A DNA stretch of 64,000 nucleotides from Lachnospiraceae bacterium. Lineage in GTDB: Bacteria; Bacillota; Clostridia; Lachnospirales; Lachnospiraceae. Position 1 is the stretch's first letter; the number at the start of each line of letters is the position of its first letter. The stretch is from the NCBI GenBank assembly GCA_014804445.1, contig JAAUZU010000016.1:4178-68177 (forward strand). Reading direction: 5' to 3'. A program made the position numbers and the translations under genes. A model generated the notes under the pieces. It did not search any database. It saw nothing but the letters and a program-made list of their open reading frames with translations, and was not told the origin of the DNA. Positions 45,675-54,943 of this stretch are shown here, piece after piece.

Positions 45675-46883
45675 TTAATTTTTTCCTCTCTGCAGGAAAT
45701 CGGGAATCTTTAAAGACTTTTCCACCACGGAGGAACGGATATCCGTCGGCTTTGTAATCCCGTTCAGAACAGGCCTGCCTGCGGGGGATGAGGCACCCTG
45801 CGCCTGATCTTCATGGCTGCGCTTCACGCCGCCCTCTGCCATTCCGGACTGATAGGACGGGGACGGCACAAATCTGCCTGCCCCGGGATATGTACCAAAA
45901 GAACCCGGCTTATTTCCCGCCGCATTCTTTACAGGCACGTCAAGTCCCGTCGCAATAACCGTAATCTTACAGGTATCCGGCTGTGATTCATCGTACATGG
46001 CACCGAAGATGACATTGACGTCGTCTCCTGTCAGGTCCCTCACATAGTCGGAAGCTTCGGAAGCATCGTTCAGCGTAATATCACCGGATACATTGATGAT
46101 AACGTGGCTTGCTCCTGTTATGGTCGTCTCAAGCAGCGGGCTCTCCACCGCCATCTTGACAGCCTCTAATGCCTTGTCATCACCCTTGCCGGTGCCGATG
46201 CCGATATGGGCAACGCCCTTGTCCTTCATAACCGTCTGCACATCCGCAAAGTCCAGATTGATAATGGCGGGCACATTAATCAAGTCGGTAATACCCTGCA
46301 CTGCCTGCTGCAGTACCTCATCCGCCTTTTTCAGCGCTTCGGGCATAGTGGTACGCTTGTCCACTATCTCTAAAAGCTTGTCATTGGGAATGACAATCAG
46401 AGTGTCCACATTGCCCTTAATATTTTCAATGCCGCTCAGTGCGTTCACCATGCGTGCTTTTGCCTCAAAACGGAAAGGCTTCGTCACAACGCCTACCGTC
46501 AGGATGCCCATTTCCTTTGCCACCTTGGCAACCACAGGAGCCGCACCGGTACCCGTTCCGCCGCCCATGCCGCAGGTAACGAAAACCATGTCCGCTCCTT
46601 TGAGCGCCGCTTCGATCTCTTCAACGCTCTCTTCCGCTGCCTTCTGACCGATTTCCGGCTTGGCGCCGGCGCCCAGTCCCTTGGTCAGCTTCTCTCCTAT
46701 CTGCAGAAGCTTTGGCGCTTTGCAAAGCTGCAGCGCCTGCTTATCGGTGTTGACACCGATAAACTCCACTCCGTCTATTTTTTCATCAACCATTCTATTT
46801 ACAGCGTTATTACCTGCTCCGCCAACACCAACCACAATGATTTTTGCAGCAGATTCCGCATCGTTCGTCTTAATCTCCAGCAA
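45675..46883 (-). CDS. ftsZ: Cell division protein FtsZ
   Basis: The protein has 402 residues and starts at TTG 46883, five bases after AAGGAGGAG. It is the tubulin-like GTPase that forms the division ring. GTP-binding motifs are [13 protein letters not shown] and [14 protein letters not shown]; the T7-loop NLDFADV is present. A Gly/Ser/Pro-rich linker leads to the conserved C-terminal peptide [11 protein letters not shown]. It is the last gene of the dcw cluster here. Confidence 0.98.
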   Translation of the reverse strand: MLEIKTNDAESAAKIIVVGVGGAGNNAVNRMVDEKIDGVEFIGVNTDKQALQLCKAPKLLQIGEKLTKGLGAGAKPEIGQKAAEESVEEIEAALKGADMVFVTCGMGGGTGTGAAPVVAKVAKEMGILTVGVVTKPFRFEAKARMVNALSGIENIKGNVDTLIVIPNDKLLEIVDKRTTMPEALKKADEVLQQAVQGITDLINVPAIINLDFADVQTVMKDKGVAHIGIGTGKGDDKALEAVKMAVESPLLETTITGASHVIINVSGDITLNDASEASDYVRDLTGDDVNVIFGAMYDESQPDTCKITVIATGLDVPVKNAAGNKPGSFGTYPGAGRFVPSPSYQSGMAEGGVKRSHEDQAQGASSPAGRPVLNGITKPTDIRSSVVEKSLKIPDFLQRGKN

Positions 46884-46987
46884 GGGTTACTCCTCCTTAT
46901 TCCCAAACAGACTCCATATAGTCTATCATATAATTATTTTTGCAATTAATCAACCTATTTTTTCATTTATTTGAATGTTTTCTCAAT

Positions 46988-47734
46988 TTAGGTATCCGGT
47001 TTAAAGGGTATAGAACCTGTGTTTTCATCATAATTCTGCAAATTCAGCGTCCCGCTCTTCCCTTCCAGCTTGGGAAGCAGACTCTGTAACAGCATGATTT
47101 TCTCGTCCAAGAGGCTGTCATCACCAAAGACCACCTTAACGCTCCCAAAATACAGAGTTACCTCCTCCTTTGCGTCAAAATAAATACGGTCTGCCGACAG
47201 CGAGTATTTTGTCAAGGTCTTTGTAATGGTAAGAATTTTGCCAAACACCGCCGCATCCTCCACCGGCAGCGGCTTGTTTAAAACCGCATGGTCAAAGGAA
47301 AGCCCTGTTATCTGCGGCACGCCCTCCGTCTTGATTCCGGATATCTCCACCACGGTTCCTTCATTGTCAAAATACAGATAGCGATCCAGATAGACCACAT
47401 AACCTGCCAGCGTTTTTTCAAATACCTTTATTTTGACCGTATCCGGCGAAAGCACCTCCACGCTCATGGACGCAATAAAGGGAATATCCGTTATCTGCTT
47501 GTCCGCATACTGTAAGGACAGGTAAAAGGAATTGTTCCCAAGGGGTCCTTCCATTACCATGTCCTGTATTTCCTCCTTGGTATAATGGACATTGCCCTCC
47601 ACATATACTGTCTTTACGGTATGGGTGAACAGAAAATAGTATATGCCGCCCAGAGCCAGTGCCACCACAGAAAGTATGCAAAGCAGCTTGATTCCTTTTC
47701 GATTGGTTCTTCTTGTTCTTCCGCCTCTAGACAC
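46988..47734 (-). CDS. ftsQ: Cell division protein FtsQ/DivIB
   Basis: The protein has 248 residues: a basic cytoplasmic start (SRGGRTRRTNRKG), one membrane helix (about 16-37), a POTRA domain beginning VKTVYVEGNVHYTKEEI and a C-terminal beta domain. It stabilises the septal FtsL/DivIC complex. Its start overlaps the murA stop by 8 bp and it precedes ftsZ by about 100 bp. Confidence 0.9.
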   Translation of the reverse strand: MSRGGRTRRTNRKGIKLLCILSVVALALGGIYYFLFTHTVKTVYVEGNVHYTKEEIQDMVMEGPLGNNSFYLSLQYADKQITDIPFIASMSVEVLSPDTVKIKVFEKTLAGYVVYLDRYLYFDNEGTVVEISGIKTEGVPQITGLSFDHAVLNKPLPVEDAAVFGKILTITKTLTKYSLSADRIYFDAKEEVTLYFGSVKVVFGDDSLLDEKIMLLQSLLPKLEGKSGTLNLQNYDENTGSIPFKPDT

Positions 47735-48992
47735 CGTAAATACGCACTCCTAACTCTCTTAAGTCCCTGCAGATATTTTCATATCCGCGCTCAATAAATT
47801 TGCAGCCGTCCACGACGGTTTCCCCCCTGGCCGCCACGCCCGCAATTACCAAGGCAGCGCCGCCCCGAAGTTCTTTTGCCGATACCGGGCTGCCCGTCAA
47901 TTCTTCGGTTCCCCTCACCCGCACATGCCGCGCGTCAATCTGCCGGATATCAGCTCCCATCGCTTCCAGATATGGCACAATGTGAAACCTGTTTTCAAAG
48001 ATATTTTCCTCCACGAAACATTCTCCTTCTGCAAGCGCCAGCACAGGCAGAAAAGGCGACTGCATATCTGTCGGGAATCCGGGATAGGGCGCTGTAATCA
48101 GTTTTTGAGGAGATTGCAGTCTTTCCTCTACTTGCACATACAGACCTTCCTTCGTCTTTTGGCAGACCGCACCCATTCTTTCTGCGGTGAGAATTGTCTC
48201 CTGCATCTGCCTGATGGGAGCTTCCTTCAACAGCACTTCTCCGCCCGTCGCCATACAGGCGCACAGATAGGTTCCCGCCACAATCCTGTCCCCGGGTATC
48301 TCAAAATCGGTTCCGGCAAGCTCCTTCGTCCCCTGTATGACAAGGGTGGAACTGCCGATTCCTGTAATGTCCGCGCCGCACGCCGCCAGATATTCACATA
48401 ATGTGGCAATCTCCGGCTCTCTTGCCGCCCCGCGGATCACTGTAGTGCCTAACGCACGCACTGCCGCAAGAATCAGGTTCTCTGTCGCCCCCACACTGGG
48501 AACCGCCAAACCAATCTCCGCACCGCGAAGCTCACTGCTGTAAGCATATAAGCCATATGACTTTTCTTCAAAATGCACATTCAGCTTCTTTAAGGCTTCA
48601 ATGTGTATATCAATCGGTCTTTCTCCAATGACACAGCCGCCCGGATATTCCACCCGGACCTCCCCAAGCCTGCCGAGCAGCGCTCCCAACAAAATAATGG
48701 ATGAACGCATGCCCCGCACCGCATCCTCCGGCATCCCCTTCGATGCATGCAGTATATCTACATCTGTCGCACGAATCTTAAGCGTTTCCTTGTCCCTCGC
48801 CGTCACGCAGCCAAGACTCTCAAGCAAAGTCTGCATATGATAGACGTCCTTCAGTCTGGGACAATTTCTGATTATACTGGTTCCTTCCGTCAACAGGGTG
48901 GCCGCCATGACCGGCAATACCGCATTCTTAGAGCCTTGCACTCTGACCTGCCCCTGCAGGGTGATTCCGCCGTGGATATAAATAGAATCCAA
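47727..48992 (-). CDS. murA: UDP-N-acetylglucosamine 1-carboxyvinyltransferase MurA
   Basis: The protein has about 421 residues; I favour TTG 48992 (GGGAGG seven bases upstream) as the start, giving LDSIYIHGG. It catalyses the first committed step of peptidoglycan synthesis. GSKNAVLPVMAATLL and the active-site cysteine in PGGCVIGERPIDIH are present, so it should be fosfomycin-type sensitive in principle. GVRIYG at the end is typical. It is separated from ftsW by about 560 bp of structured repeats. Confidence 0.95.
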   Translation of the reverse strand: MDSIYIHGGITLQGQVRVQGSKNAVLPVMAATLLTEGTSIIRNCPRLKDVYHMQTLLESLGCVTARDKETLKIRATDVDILHASKGMPEDAVRGMRSSIILLGALLGRLGEVRVEYPGGCVIGERPIDIHIEALKKLNVHFEEKSYGLYAYSSELRGAEIGLAVPSVGATENLILAAVRALGTTVIRGAAREPEIATLCEYLAACGADITGIGSSTLVIQGTKELAGTDFEIPGDRIVAGTYLCACMATGGEVLLKEAPIRQMQETILTAERMGAVCQKTKEGLYVQVEERLQSPQKLITAPYPGFPTDMQSPFLPVLALAEGECFVEENIFENRFHIVPYLEAMGADIRQIDARHVRVRGTEELTGSPVSAKELRGGAALVIAGVAARGETVVDGCKFIERGYENICRDLRELGVRIYGV

Positions 48993-49100
48993 AAACGTTC
49001 CTCCCATGAAAAGAGCTGATATATCTCTATCTTATGCAGGGGGAGAAAAGAAGTTCTAGGCCAAGTGATTGCGAAATCGGGAAACTATGCTGTTGTCATT

Positions 49101-49228
49101 GTGTACATGGTATATTCCAACGCAGACACGCTCTCGCTCCGAGCTTACCGCAGCGGTACTAAGCTCGAAAAAACCTCGCTAAGTACCGGCGGTAAGCAAG
49201 GGTCTGCTTATGGAATATACCATGTGCA
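49101..49228 (-). repeat. Structured palindromic repeat, copy A
   Basis: Outer arms GTGTACATGGTATATTCCA (49101) and TGGAATATACCATGTGCAC enclose an inner stem GCTTACCGC/GCGGTAAGC-like and a hairpin with CGAGGTTTTTTCGAG (minus strand). A GAGCGAGAGCG (GNRA-type) segment lies between. It is the same fold as copies B and C, in opposite orientation, with different bases in the stems. Confidence 0.8.
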
Positions 49229-49311
49229 CAATTCGTAACCCGCAAAGACGGTTTGCGCAAACACTTTAGCGCTCTAAGTCTGTAAAAATATACGCCGCCT
49301 GTCAGCCTGTG

Positions 49312-49551
49312 CAGAGCTATATTCCTAAAAGAGCCCGTTAAGAAACGTCGGCACTTGGCGAGGTTCTTTCGAGCCTAGTGTCCGCTACGTTTCTTTCCGA
49401 GCGAGAGCGCGGCTCATTTAGGAATATAGCTCTGTACAGGCGTAACTCGCAGGGTCCTTTCAAGCTTAGTACTGCTACGTTTCTTTCCGAGCGAGAGCGC
49501 GGCTCATTTAGGAATATAGCTCTGTACAGGCGTGACTCGCAGGGTCCTTTC
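49312..49551 (+). repeat. Structured palindromic repeat, copy B, with 90-bp tandem partial duplication
   Basis: The full element (49312-49434) has outer arms CAGAGCTATATTCCTAAA/TTTAGGAATATAGCTCTG, an inner stem AAGAAACG/CGTTTCTT and the hairpin ACTTGGCGAGG ... TCGAGCCTAGT. The right half (49384-49461) is repeated at 49474-49551 with a 90-bp period. The second copy ends at the ftsW stop codon. No gene is present between murA and ftsW. Confidence 0.85.
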
Positions 49552-50702
49552 TACACTTCTTTGAGTTGGATGCGTTTCGCCACATTCAACACAAGCCCAA
49601 TCTCCGCCAACTGGAATAAAACAGCCGTACCTCCGTAACTGATAAACGGCAGCGAAATACCCGTATTGGGAATCGTATTGGTGACAACGGCAATGTTTAG
49701 GATAACCTGTATGGCCATATGCCCCATAACGCCCACCACCAGAAGTGCCCCAAACAAATCCGGCGCATTGTTGGCGATCACCATAAGCCGCCATATCAGC
49801 ATAACAAACATCAATATAATCGCAACCGCGCCAAACAGCCCCAGTTCCTCGCAGATAATAGAGAAAATCATATCATTCTGCGCCTCGGGGATAAAGCCGA
49901 GCTTCTGCATACTCTGCCCAAGCCCTTTGCCCCATATACCGCCGGAACCGATGGCATAGAGTGCCTGCAGTGTCTGATAACCGGTGTCGCTGACATATGC
50001 CTCAGGATCCAGCCACGCCAGCACACGCTCGCCACGGTAATTTAAGCCGTCGGTGCTCGCCGCATTGACAATCAGAAATACTACCAGTGCAACACCCGCC
50101 GCACCCACAACGCCCATGAGAATAAATTTTTTATAGTCAGGACTTGCCACAAACACCATCAGCACCGCAATGCCCATAATAATGATGGCAGAACTTAGGT
50201 TGGAAGTAATCTTCCAGACCATAACCACCACGGGCAGGGGCATCAGCATAACAGCGATGAACCCTTTCCACGAGCGGATACTCCTTCCCATTTTACAGAT
50301 CATGACCGCCAGGAACAGAATCATGCACAGCTTTGCAATTTCCGAAGGCTGAATGGAGAGCCCGCCGATTCTGAACCAGCGCTTTGCACCGCCCGACTCA
50401 TGGCCGAACGGGATAATCAGTCCAAGCAGCACCACCGAAACCACATAGCCGAGCCCGTAAAACTTTGCCCAGAAGTGATAGGGAATATTTGCCACTACCA
50501 TCATAGCCGCCAGTCCAAGTATCGTCGCTTTCAACTGTTTTTCCAGATAAAAAGTCGAGCTTCCATAGTCCTGCGCCGCTTCATAGGAACTGGTGGAATA
50601 GAGCATAACCAGACCGAATCCCAGAAGAAACAGCACGATGAACAGCAGGCTGTAATCGAAGAAATATTCGGATTGTCCTTGTTTTTTTCTCCTGTTTGCC
50701 AC
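49551..50702 (-). CDS. ftsW: Lipid-II polymerase/division protein FtsW (SEDS family)
   Basis: The protein has 383 residues with ten predicted membrane segments. SEDS hallmarks include the catalytic-type aspartate region in the QSMQKLGFIPEAQNDMIFSI loop and the C-terminal PFISYGGTAVLFQLAEIGLVLN. It polymerises glycan strands at the septum together with a class B PBP. It starts 4 bp after the murD stop. The stop codon abuts the repeat described above. Confidence 0.94.
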   Translation of the reverse strand: MANRRKKQGQSEYFFDYSLLFIVLFLLGFGLVMLYSTSSYEAAQDYGSSTFYLEKQLKATILGLAAMMVVANIPYHFWAKFYGLGYVVSVVLLGLIIPFGHESGGAKRWFRIGGLSIQPSEIAKLCMILFLAVMICKMGRSIRSWKGFIAVMLMPLPVVVMVWKITSNLSSAIIIMGIAVLMVFVASPDYKKFILMGVVGAAGVALVVFLIVNAASTDGLNYRGERVLAWLDPEAYVSDTGYQTLQALYAIGSGGIWGKGLGQSMQKLGFIPEAQNDMIFSIICEELGLFGAVAIILMFVMLIWRLMVIANNAPDLFGALLVVGVMGHMAIQVILNIAVVTNTIPNTGISLPFISYGGTAVLFQLAEIGLVLNVAKRIQLKEV

Positions 50703-50706
50703 GTTG

Positions 50707-52071
50707 TCACTCCTTCAGTGCGTTTACATATTCTTTGAAAATCCTGCCCCGCTCCTCGTAATTCTTAAACATCCCCCAGCTTGCACAGGCAGGCGACAAA
50801 AGCACTGCGTCGCCGCTTTTTGCTGTCTTTACACACAGGTCAAACGCCTCTTTGAAGGTATCCGCCATTTGAATATTGGTAAATCCGTGTTTTTTGGCGC
50901 AGTCTGCAATTTTTTCCCTGGTCTGCCCCAAGAGCACCAGACTCTTTACCTTGCCGTCAAACGCTTCTATCCATTCGTCATACTCGCTGTCCTTGTCGTA
51001 GCCGCCGCCGATAAGTACCGTAGGACGCGACATAGCACGTATGCCCTGTATGGCTGCATCCGGATTGGTGCCCTTGGAATCGTTATAATATACAACGCCT
51101 CCCTTTTCCGCTACAAACTCAATCCGATGCTCCACCGCCTTAAACTCTTTTATAACCGCCAGCGAAATCTCCTTTGGCACGCCCATGCTCTCCGCAATCG
51201 CCAGCGCCGCCATCACATTTTCCACATTGCACAGCCCGACCAGATTCATGCCTTCATGAACGTTGAGAAGTCTTTCCACACTGCCCTCTTTTTCACGGCA
51301 GATAAAATCCCCTTCCAAATAAAAGCCGTCCGAAAGCCTTTGCTTGGAAGAAAAGAACACGACCTTCGCCGGACATTTTTCCGCAAACTCCCGCAGATAA
51401 GCATCCTCATAATTCAGCACGCAGACATCCGCCCCGGTCTGGTTTTTCGTCACAGACTCCTTGACCGCCACATAATTTTCCATGCTGTGGTGCCGGTTTA
51501 AATGATCCGGCGTAATGTTCAGTATGGCAGAAACCACAGGCTTGAAAGTATCTATCGTCTCAAGCTGAAAGCTGCTGATTTCAGCGACAGTCACAGATTC
51601 GGACGTTGTATGTAAAACCTCGCCGGTGTAAGGCTTGCCGATATTGCCAACCACAAACACCTTGTCAAAATACGCCCGCATAATTTCTCCCACCAGCGTC
51701 GTTGTGGTGGTTTTGCCATTGGTGCCGGTAATTGCCACAATTTTTCCCTTTTCTTCCAGATACGCCAGCTCGATTTCTCCGATAATGGGAATTCCCCTCT
51801 GTCTGAACTGCTCCACAAAAGCCAAATCACAGGGCACGCCGGGGCTTAACACCAAAAGCTCCGTTTCTTTTGCAATATCATCGGGCAGGCTGCCGGAAAA
51901 ACATGCTGCACTCCCCGGCTCTGAAAGCCTTTTCTCCATTTCCTCTCTGGTAAGCTTTTCATTGCTGTCAAACAGCATGGGACAGGCTCCCGCTCTCTTC
52001 AAAAGCGCCACGGCGGCAATACCGCTGATTCCGGAACCTACAACTAATACTTTTTTATCTTTTACATTCAT
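50707..52071 (-). CDS. murD: UDP-N-acetylmuramoyl-L-alanine:D-glutamate ligase MurD
   Basis: The protein has 454 residues with a Rossmann-like N-terminal domain (VLVVGSGISGIAAV), the ATPase P-loop VAITGTNGKTTTTTL, the Mur-ligase segment ITPDHLNRH and the C-terminal domain with LLSPACASWGMFKNYEERGRIF. It adds D-glutamate to UDP-MurNAc-L-Ala. It is co-transcribed with mraY and ftsW. Confidence 0.97.
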   Translation of the reverse strand: MNVKDKKVLVVGSGISGIAAVALLKRAGACPMLFDSNEKLTREEMEKRLSEPGSAACFSGSLPDDIAKETELLVLSPGVPCDLAFVEQFRQRGIPIIGEIELAYLEEKGKIVAITGTNGKTTTTTLVGEIMRAYFDKVFVVGNIGKPYTGEVLHTTSESVTVAEISSFQLETIDTFKPVVSAILNITPDHLNRHHSMENYVAVKESVTKNQTGADVCVLNYEDAYLREFAEKCPAKVVFFSSKQRLSDGFYLEGDFICREKEGSVERLLNVHEGMNLVGLCNVENVMAALAIAESMGVPKEISLAVIKEFKAVEHRIEFVAEKGGVVYYNDSKGTNPDAAIQGIRAMSRPTVLIGGGYDKDSEYDEWIEAFDGKVKSLVLLGQTREKIADCAKKHGFTNIQMADTFKEAFDLCVKTAKSGDAVLLSPACASWGMFKNYEERGRIFKEYVNALKE

Positions 52072-52100
52072 ACGTATCCCCTCGTCATTCTATTGTGGTT

Positions 52101-53060
52101 CTACTGTAATCCCAACAGGGCAACCAGACAAAAAATTGCCGTCAGAATCGAAAATACTGCTGTTACTTTCGCCTCCGACCACCCGCCAAGCTCGAAATGG
52201 TGGTGCAGGGGCGCCATACGGAAAATCCGCTTCCCGCCGGTTATTTTAAAATATGCGACCTGTAAGATCACCGACGATGCCTCTATCAGATAGACAATTC
52301 CCACAATGGGAATAAAGAGCGGAAGCTGCAGCGCATAGGCAGCCGATACTACAAAGCCGCCTAAGGCCAGAGAACCTGTATCGCCCATAAAGACACTGGC
52401 AGGATGCACATTGAACAAAAGAAAACCCAAAAGTGCGCCTGCCACGGCACAGGTAACCGGCTCGATTCCGCTTTCCGTTCCAATCGCCACCACGGAAAAA
52501 AAAGTGGTTACAATTACGGTCACACTGCCCGCAAGCCCATCCAGCCCATCCGTCAGGTTCGTTCCGTTTACCGTGGCAAGCACGATAAAAAACAGGACCG
52601 GTATATTGAGAAAGCCAAAGTCTATCAGCTTATCTTCCATAAACGGAAGCCGCATGGACAAATCCGTATTGGTATAGCTGACAAGGTAAAACGCATAGAT
52701 CCCTGTCACCAGAAGCTGCAGACACAGCTTCTGCAGCGGACTTAAGCCCATGGAACGCATAAGCACTACTTTTATGTAATCATCCAGAAATCCCACCAGC
52801 CCGAAGCCAAGCGTCAGAAACAGGATGGGAATCATTCGCGGGTAATCCCGCACATAAAACAGAGAGACCACGAGTATGGCAGACAGAATCAATATGCCGC
52901 CCATGGTAGGCGTTCCGTTTTTCTTTAAGTGAGTCTGGGGGCCTTCCGTCCTGACCGTCTGCCCCACCTTCAATCTCTTTAGGAAAGGAATCACAATCGG
53001 TCCCGCTAAAACGCTGATCATAAACGCTGCTATAGCGGGCACTGCAATCGTATCATGCAT
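52101..53060 (-). CDS. mraY: Phospho-N-acetylmuramoyl-pentapeptide transferase MraY
   Basis: The protein has 319 residues and about ten membrane helices. Catalytic signatures are GTPTMGGI, GFLDDYIKV (aspartate pair), NGTNLTDGLDGLAG, FMGDTGSLALGG and MAPLHHHFELGGWSE. It forms lipid I at the inner leaflet of the membrane. It lies 14 bp after the second transpeptidase gene. Confidence 0.97.
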   Translation of the reverse strand: MHDTIAVPAIAAFMISVLAGPIVIPFLKRLKVGQTVRTEGPQTHLKKNGTPTMGGILILSAILVVSLFYVRDYPRMIPILFLTLGFGLVGFLDDYIKVVLMRSMGLSPLQKLCLQLLVTGIYAFYLVSYTNTDLSMRLPFMEDKLIDFGFLNIPVLFFIVLATVNGTNLTDGLDGLAGSVTVIVTTFFSVVAIGTESGIEPVTCAVAGALLGFLLFNVHPASVFMGDTGSLALGGFVVSAAYALQLPLFIPIVGIVYLIEASSVILQVAYFKITGGKRIFRMAPLHHHFELGGWSEAKVTAVFSILTAIFCLVALLGLQ

Positions 53061-53074
53061 AGCCTTTCGTCCTC

Positions 53075-54871
53075 TCAGTTTTCGGGCGTTTCCAAGACGC
53101 CAATTTCATTATAATCCATAATTTCCAAATAAGGAAGAATATTTTCAAAAAGCTGCCGGATTATCGGTGCCGCAATCACACCGCCGTAATACTGCCCCTG
53201 CGGATTGTTGATGATGGCAATGGCAATCACCTGCGGATTGTCCGCCGGTGCAAAGCCGACAAAAGAGGCAATATATCTATTGCTGCTTCGAGGAAGTGTC
53301 TGACTTGTGGCCGTCTTTCCGCCAATGCGCACTCCTTCTATGTAGGCATTCTTTCCGCCGCCCTCCGATACCACCAGCTCCAGAATTTCCCGCATGGTCG
53401 CTGAGGTTTCCTCCGAGACAATCCCTTCTGTCACCGGATATTCAAGAGTTTCTATCAGATTGCCATCCGTATCCGTAATTTCCACCCCAAAATGCGGGGT
53501 GATGCGTCTGCCGCCGTTTACAATGGACGCCGCCGTCGTCAAAAGCTGTATGGGCGTAATCTGGAAGGACTGCCCAAAGGAAATGGTCGCAAGCTCCACT
53601 TCACCGATATTTTCCAGCTTGTGCATAATGGTTCCCGCTTCTCCCGGCAAATCGACACCCGTTTTTTTAAGCAGTCCAAACTGCTCTAAATAGCTGTAGA
53701 AAGTATCCGCACCCATTCTTAAGCCAACCGTAATAAAAACCGGATTGCAGGAGTTCATGGTGGCATGCACAAAATCTTCCGCGCCATGCCCTCCAACCTT
53801 GTGACAGCGTATCCTTCTGTCCTCCACCACAATATAACCGGGGCAGGAAAAATTGCTCTCCGGCGTTACCACGCCGGACTCCAGACCTGCTGCCGCCGTT
53901 ATAATTTTGAAGGTAGAGCCCGGCTCATAGGTATCGTTGATGCAGCCGTTTCTCCACATGGCATTTAAAAGCTCCTGCTTTTCCTCCGCCGTCAGATCGT
54001 CCACGGCATCTCCCGAGGAGATGTCTGCTCTCATCAAGACTGCATCGGACAACTCATAGGGGTTATTCAAATCAAACTCAGGGACATTTACCATTGCCAG
54101 AATCTCGCCGTTCTGTGGGTTCATCACAATGATGGAAACGCTGTCCGCCTGCTTTGTCTCCATTGCCTGATAGGCAAGCTGTGTGGCATAACTCTGTATA
54201 TTCATGTCCATGCTGATATGCAAATCATATCCATTGACCGGCTCTATCCGACTTTCTCCCGCCGCCTCCACTTCAATTCCTCTTGCGTCCGTGACCGTCA
54301 GAATCGTTCCCTTTTCGCCCTCAAGGTATTTGTCGTAAATCACTTCCAGCCCTATGATCCCCTGATTGTCGCTTCCCGTAAATCCGAGCACCTTGGACGC
54401 CAGGCTCCCATAAGGATAGTACCGCTTGTAATCCTCGTCTACCTTGACGCCCGCAAGGTCGTATTCCCGTATTCTGTCACCGATTTCCTTATCCACATTG
54501 CTCTTAATCCGCTCTATGGCAGAAAACTTTTCCACCCGGGCGCGTACATACTCCTCCGACAATCCCAATTCCCTGCACAGAACCGCAATTACCTCTTCCT
54601 TGTCTTCAATCTGACTATGTATGACGGATATGGTACAGACCGTCTTATTGTCTGCAATGACATTGCCGTTGCAGTCCAGGATCCGCCCCCTTGCCGCCTT
54701 GATGCTCCTCTCCCGCTCATGCAGTTCTACCGCCTTCGCCGCGTAATAATCCGCTTTTGCAATCATAAGGTATACCAGCCTGAAAAACAAAAGCAGAAGC
54801 ACAAACGCGCATAAGAGAAAGATAATGGTTATTTTTTTCCGGTGAAAAGTTCTGTTTCCGCTCTCTAACAT
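53075..54871 (-). CDS. Class B penicillin-binding protein (FtsI/PBP2-like)
   Basis: The protein has about 598 residues from the ATG at 54871 (GAGG upstream). It has one membrane helix (about 15-37), a PBP dimer domain and a transpeptidase domain with SxxK in EPGSTFKII, SxN in MNSCNP and the third motif as GGKTATSQ (KTA instead of the usual KTG). Substrate is the pentapeptide stem. It is the second of two adjacent transpeptidase genes. Its ribosome site lies in a long hairpin (54875-54924), which suggests control of its translation. Confidence 0.92.
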   Translation of the reverse strand: MLESGNRTFHRKKITIIFLLCAFVLLLLFFRLVYLMIAKADYYAAKAVELHERERSIKAARGRILDCNGNVIADNKTVCTISVIHSQIEDKEEVIAVLCRELGLSEEYVRARVEKFSAIERIKSNVDKEIGDRIREYDLAGVKVDEDYKRYYPYGSLASKVLGFTGSDNQGIIGLEVIYDKYLEGEKGTILTVTDARGIEVEAAGESRIEPVNGYDLHISMDMNIQSYATQLAYQAMETKQADSVSIIVMNPQNGEILAMVNVPEFDLNNPYELSDAVLMRADISSGDAVDDLTAEEKQELLNAMWRNGCINDTYEPGSTFKIITAAAGLESGVVTPESNFSCPGYIVVEDRRIRCHKVGGHGAEDFVHATMNSCNPVFITVGLRMGADTFYSYLEQFGLLKKTGVDLPGEAGTIMHKLENIGEVELATISFGQSFQITPIQLLTTAASIVNGGRRITPHFGVEITDTDGNLIETLEYPVTEGIVSEETSATMREILELVVSEGGGKNAYIEGVRIGGKTATSQTLPRSSNRYIASFVGFAPADNPQVIAIAIINNPQGQYYGGVIAAPIIRQLFENILPYLEIMDYNEIGVLETPEN

Positions 54872-54874
54872 GAA

Positions 54875-54924
54875 AACCTCATAAAAAAGGTGTTGATACA
54901 CTCTATTCCCTTTTTTATGAGGTT
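54875..54924 (-). promoter_or_regulatory. Perfect 16-bp inverted repeat sequestering the ribosome site of the second PBP gene
   Basis: Arms AACCTCATAAAAAAGG and CCTTTTTTATGAGGTT enclose an 18-nt loop between the two PBP genes. The 3' arm on the transcript contains GAGG, the ribosome site of the ATG at 54871. The run of U in that arm might also allow partial termination. Confidence 0.75.
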
Positions 54925-54943
54925 ATGATTTTATCTGCCGTAT

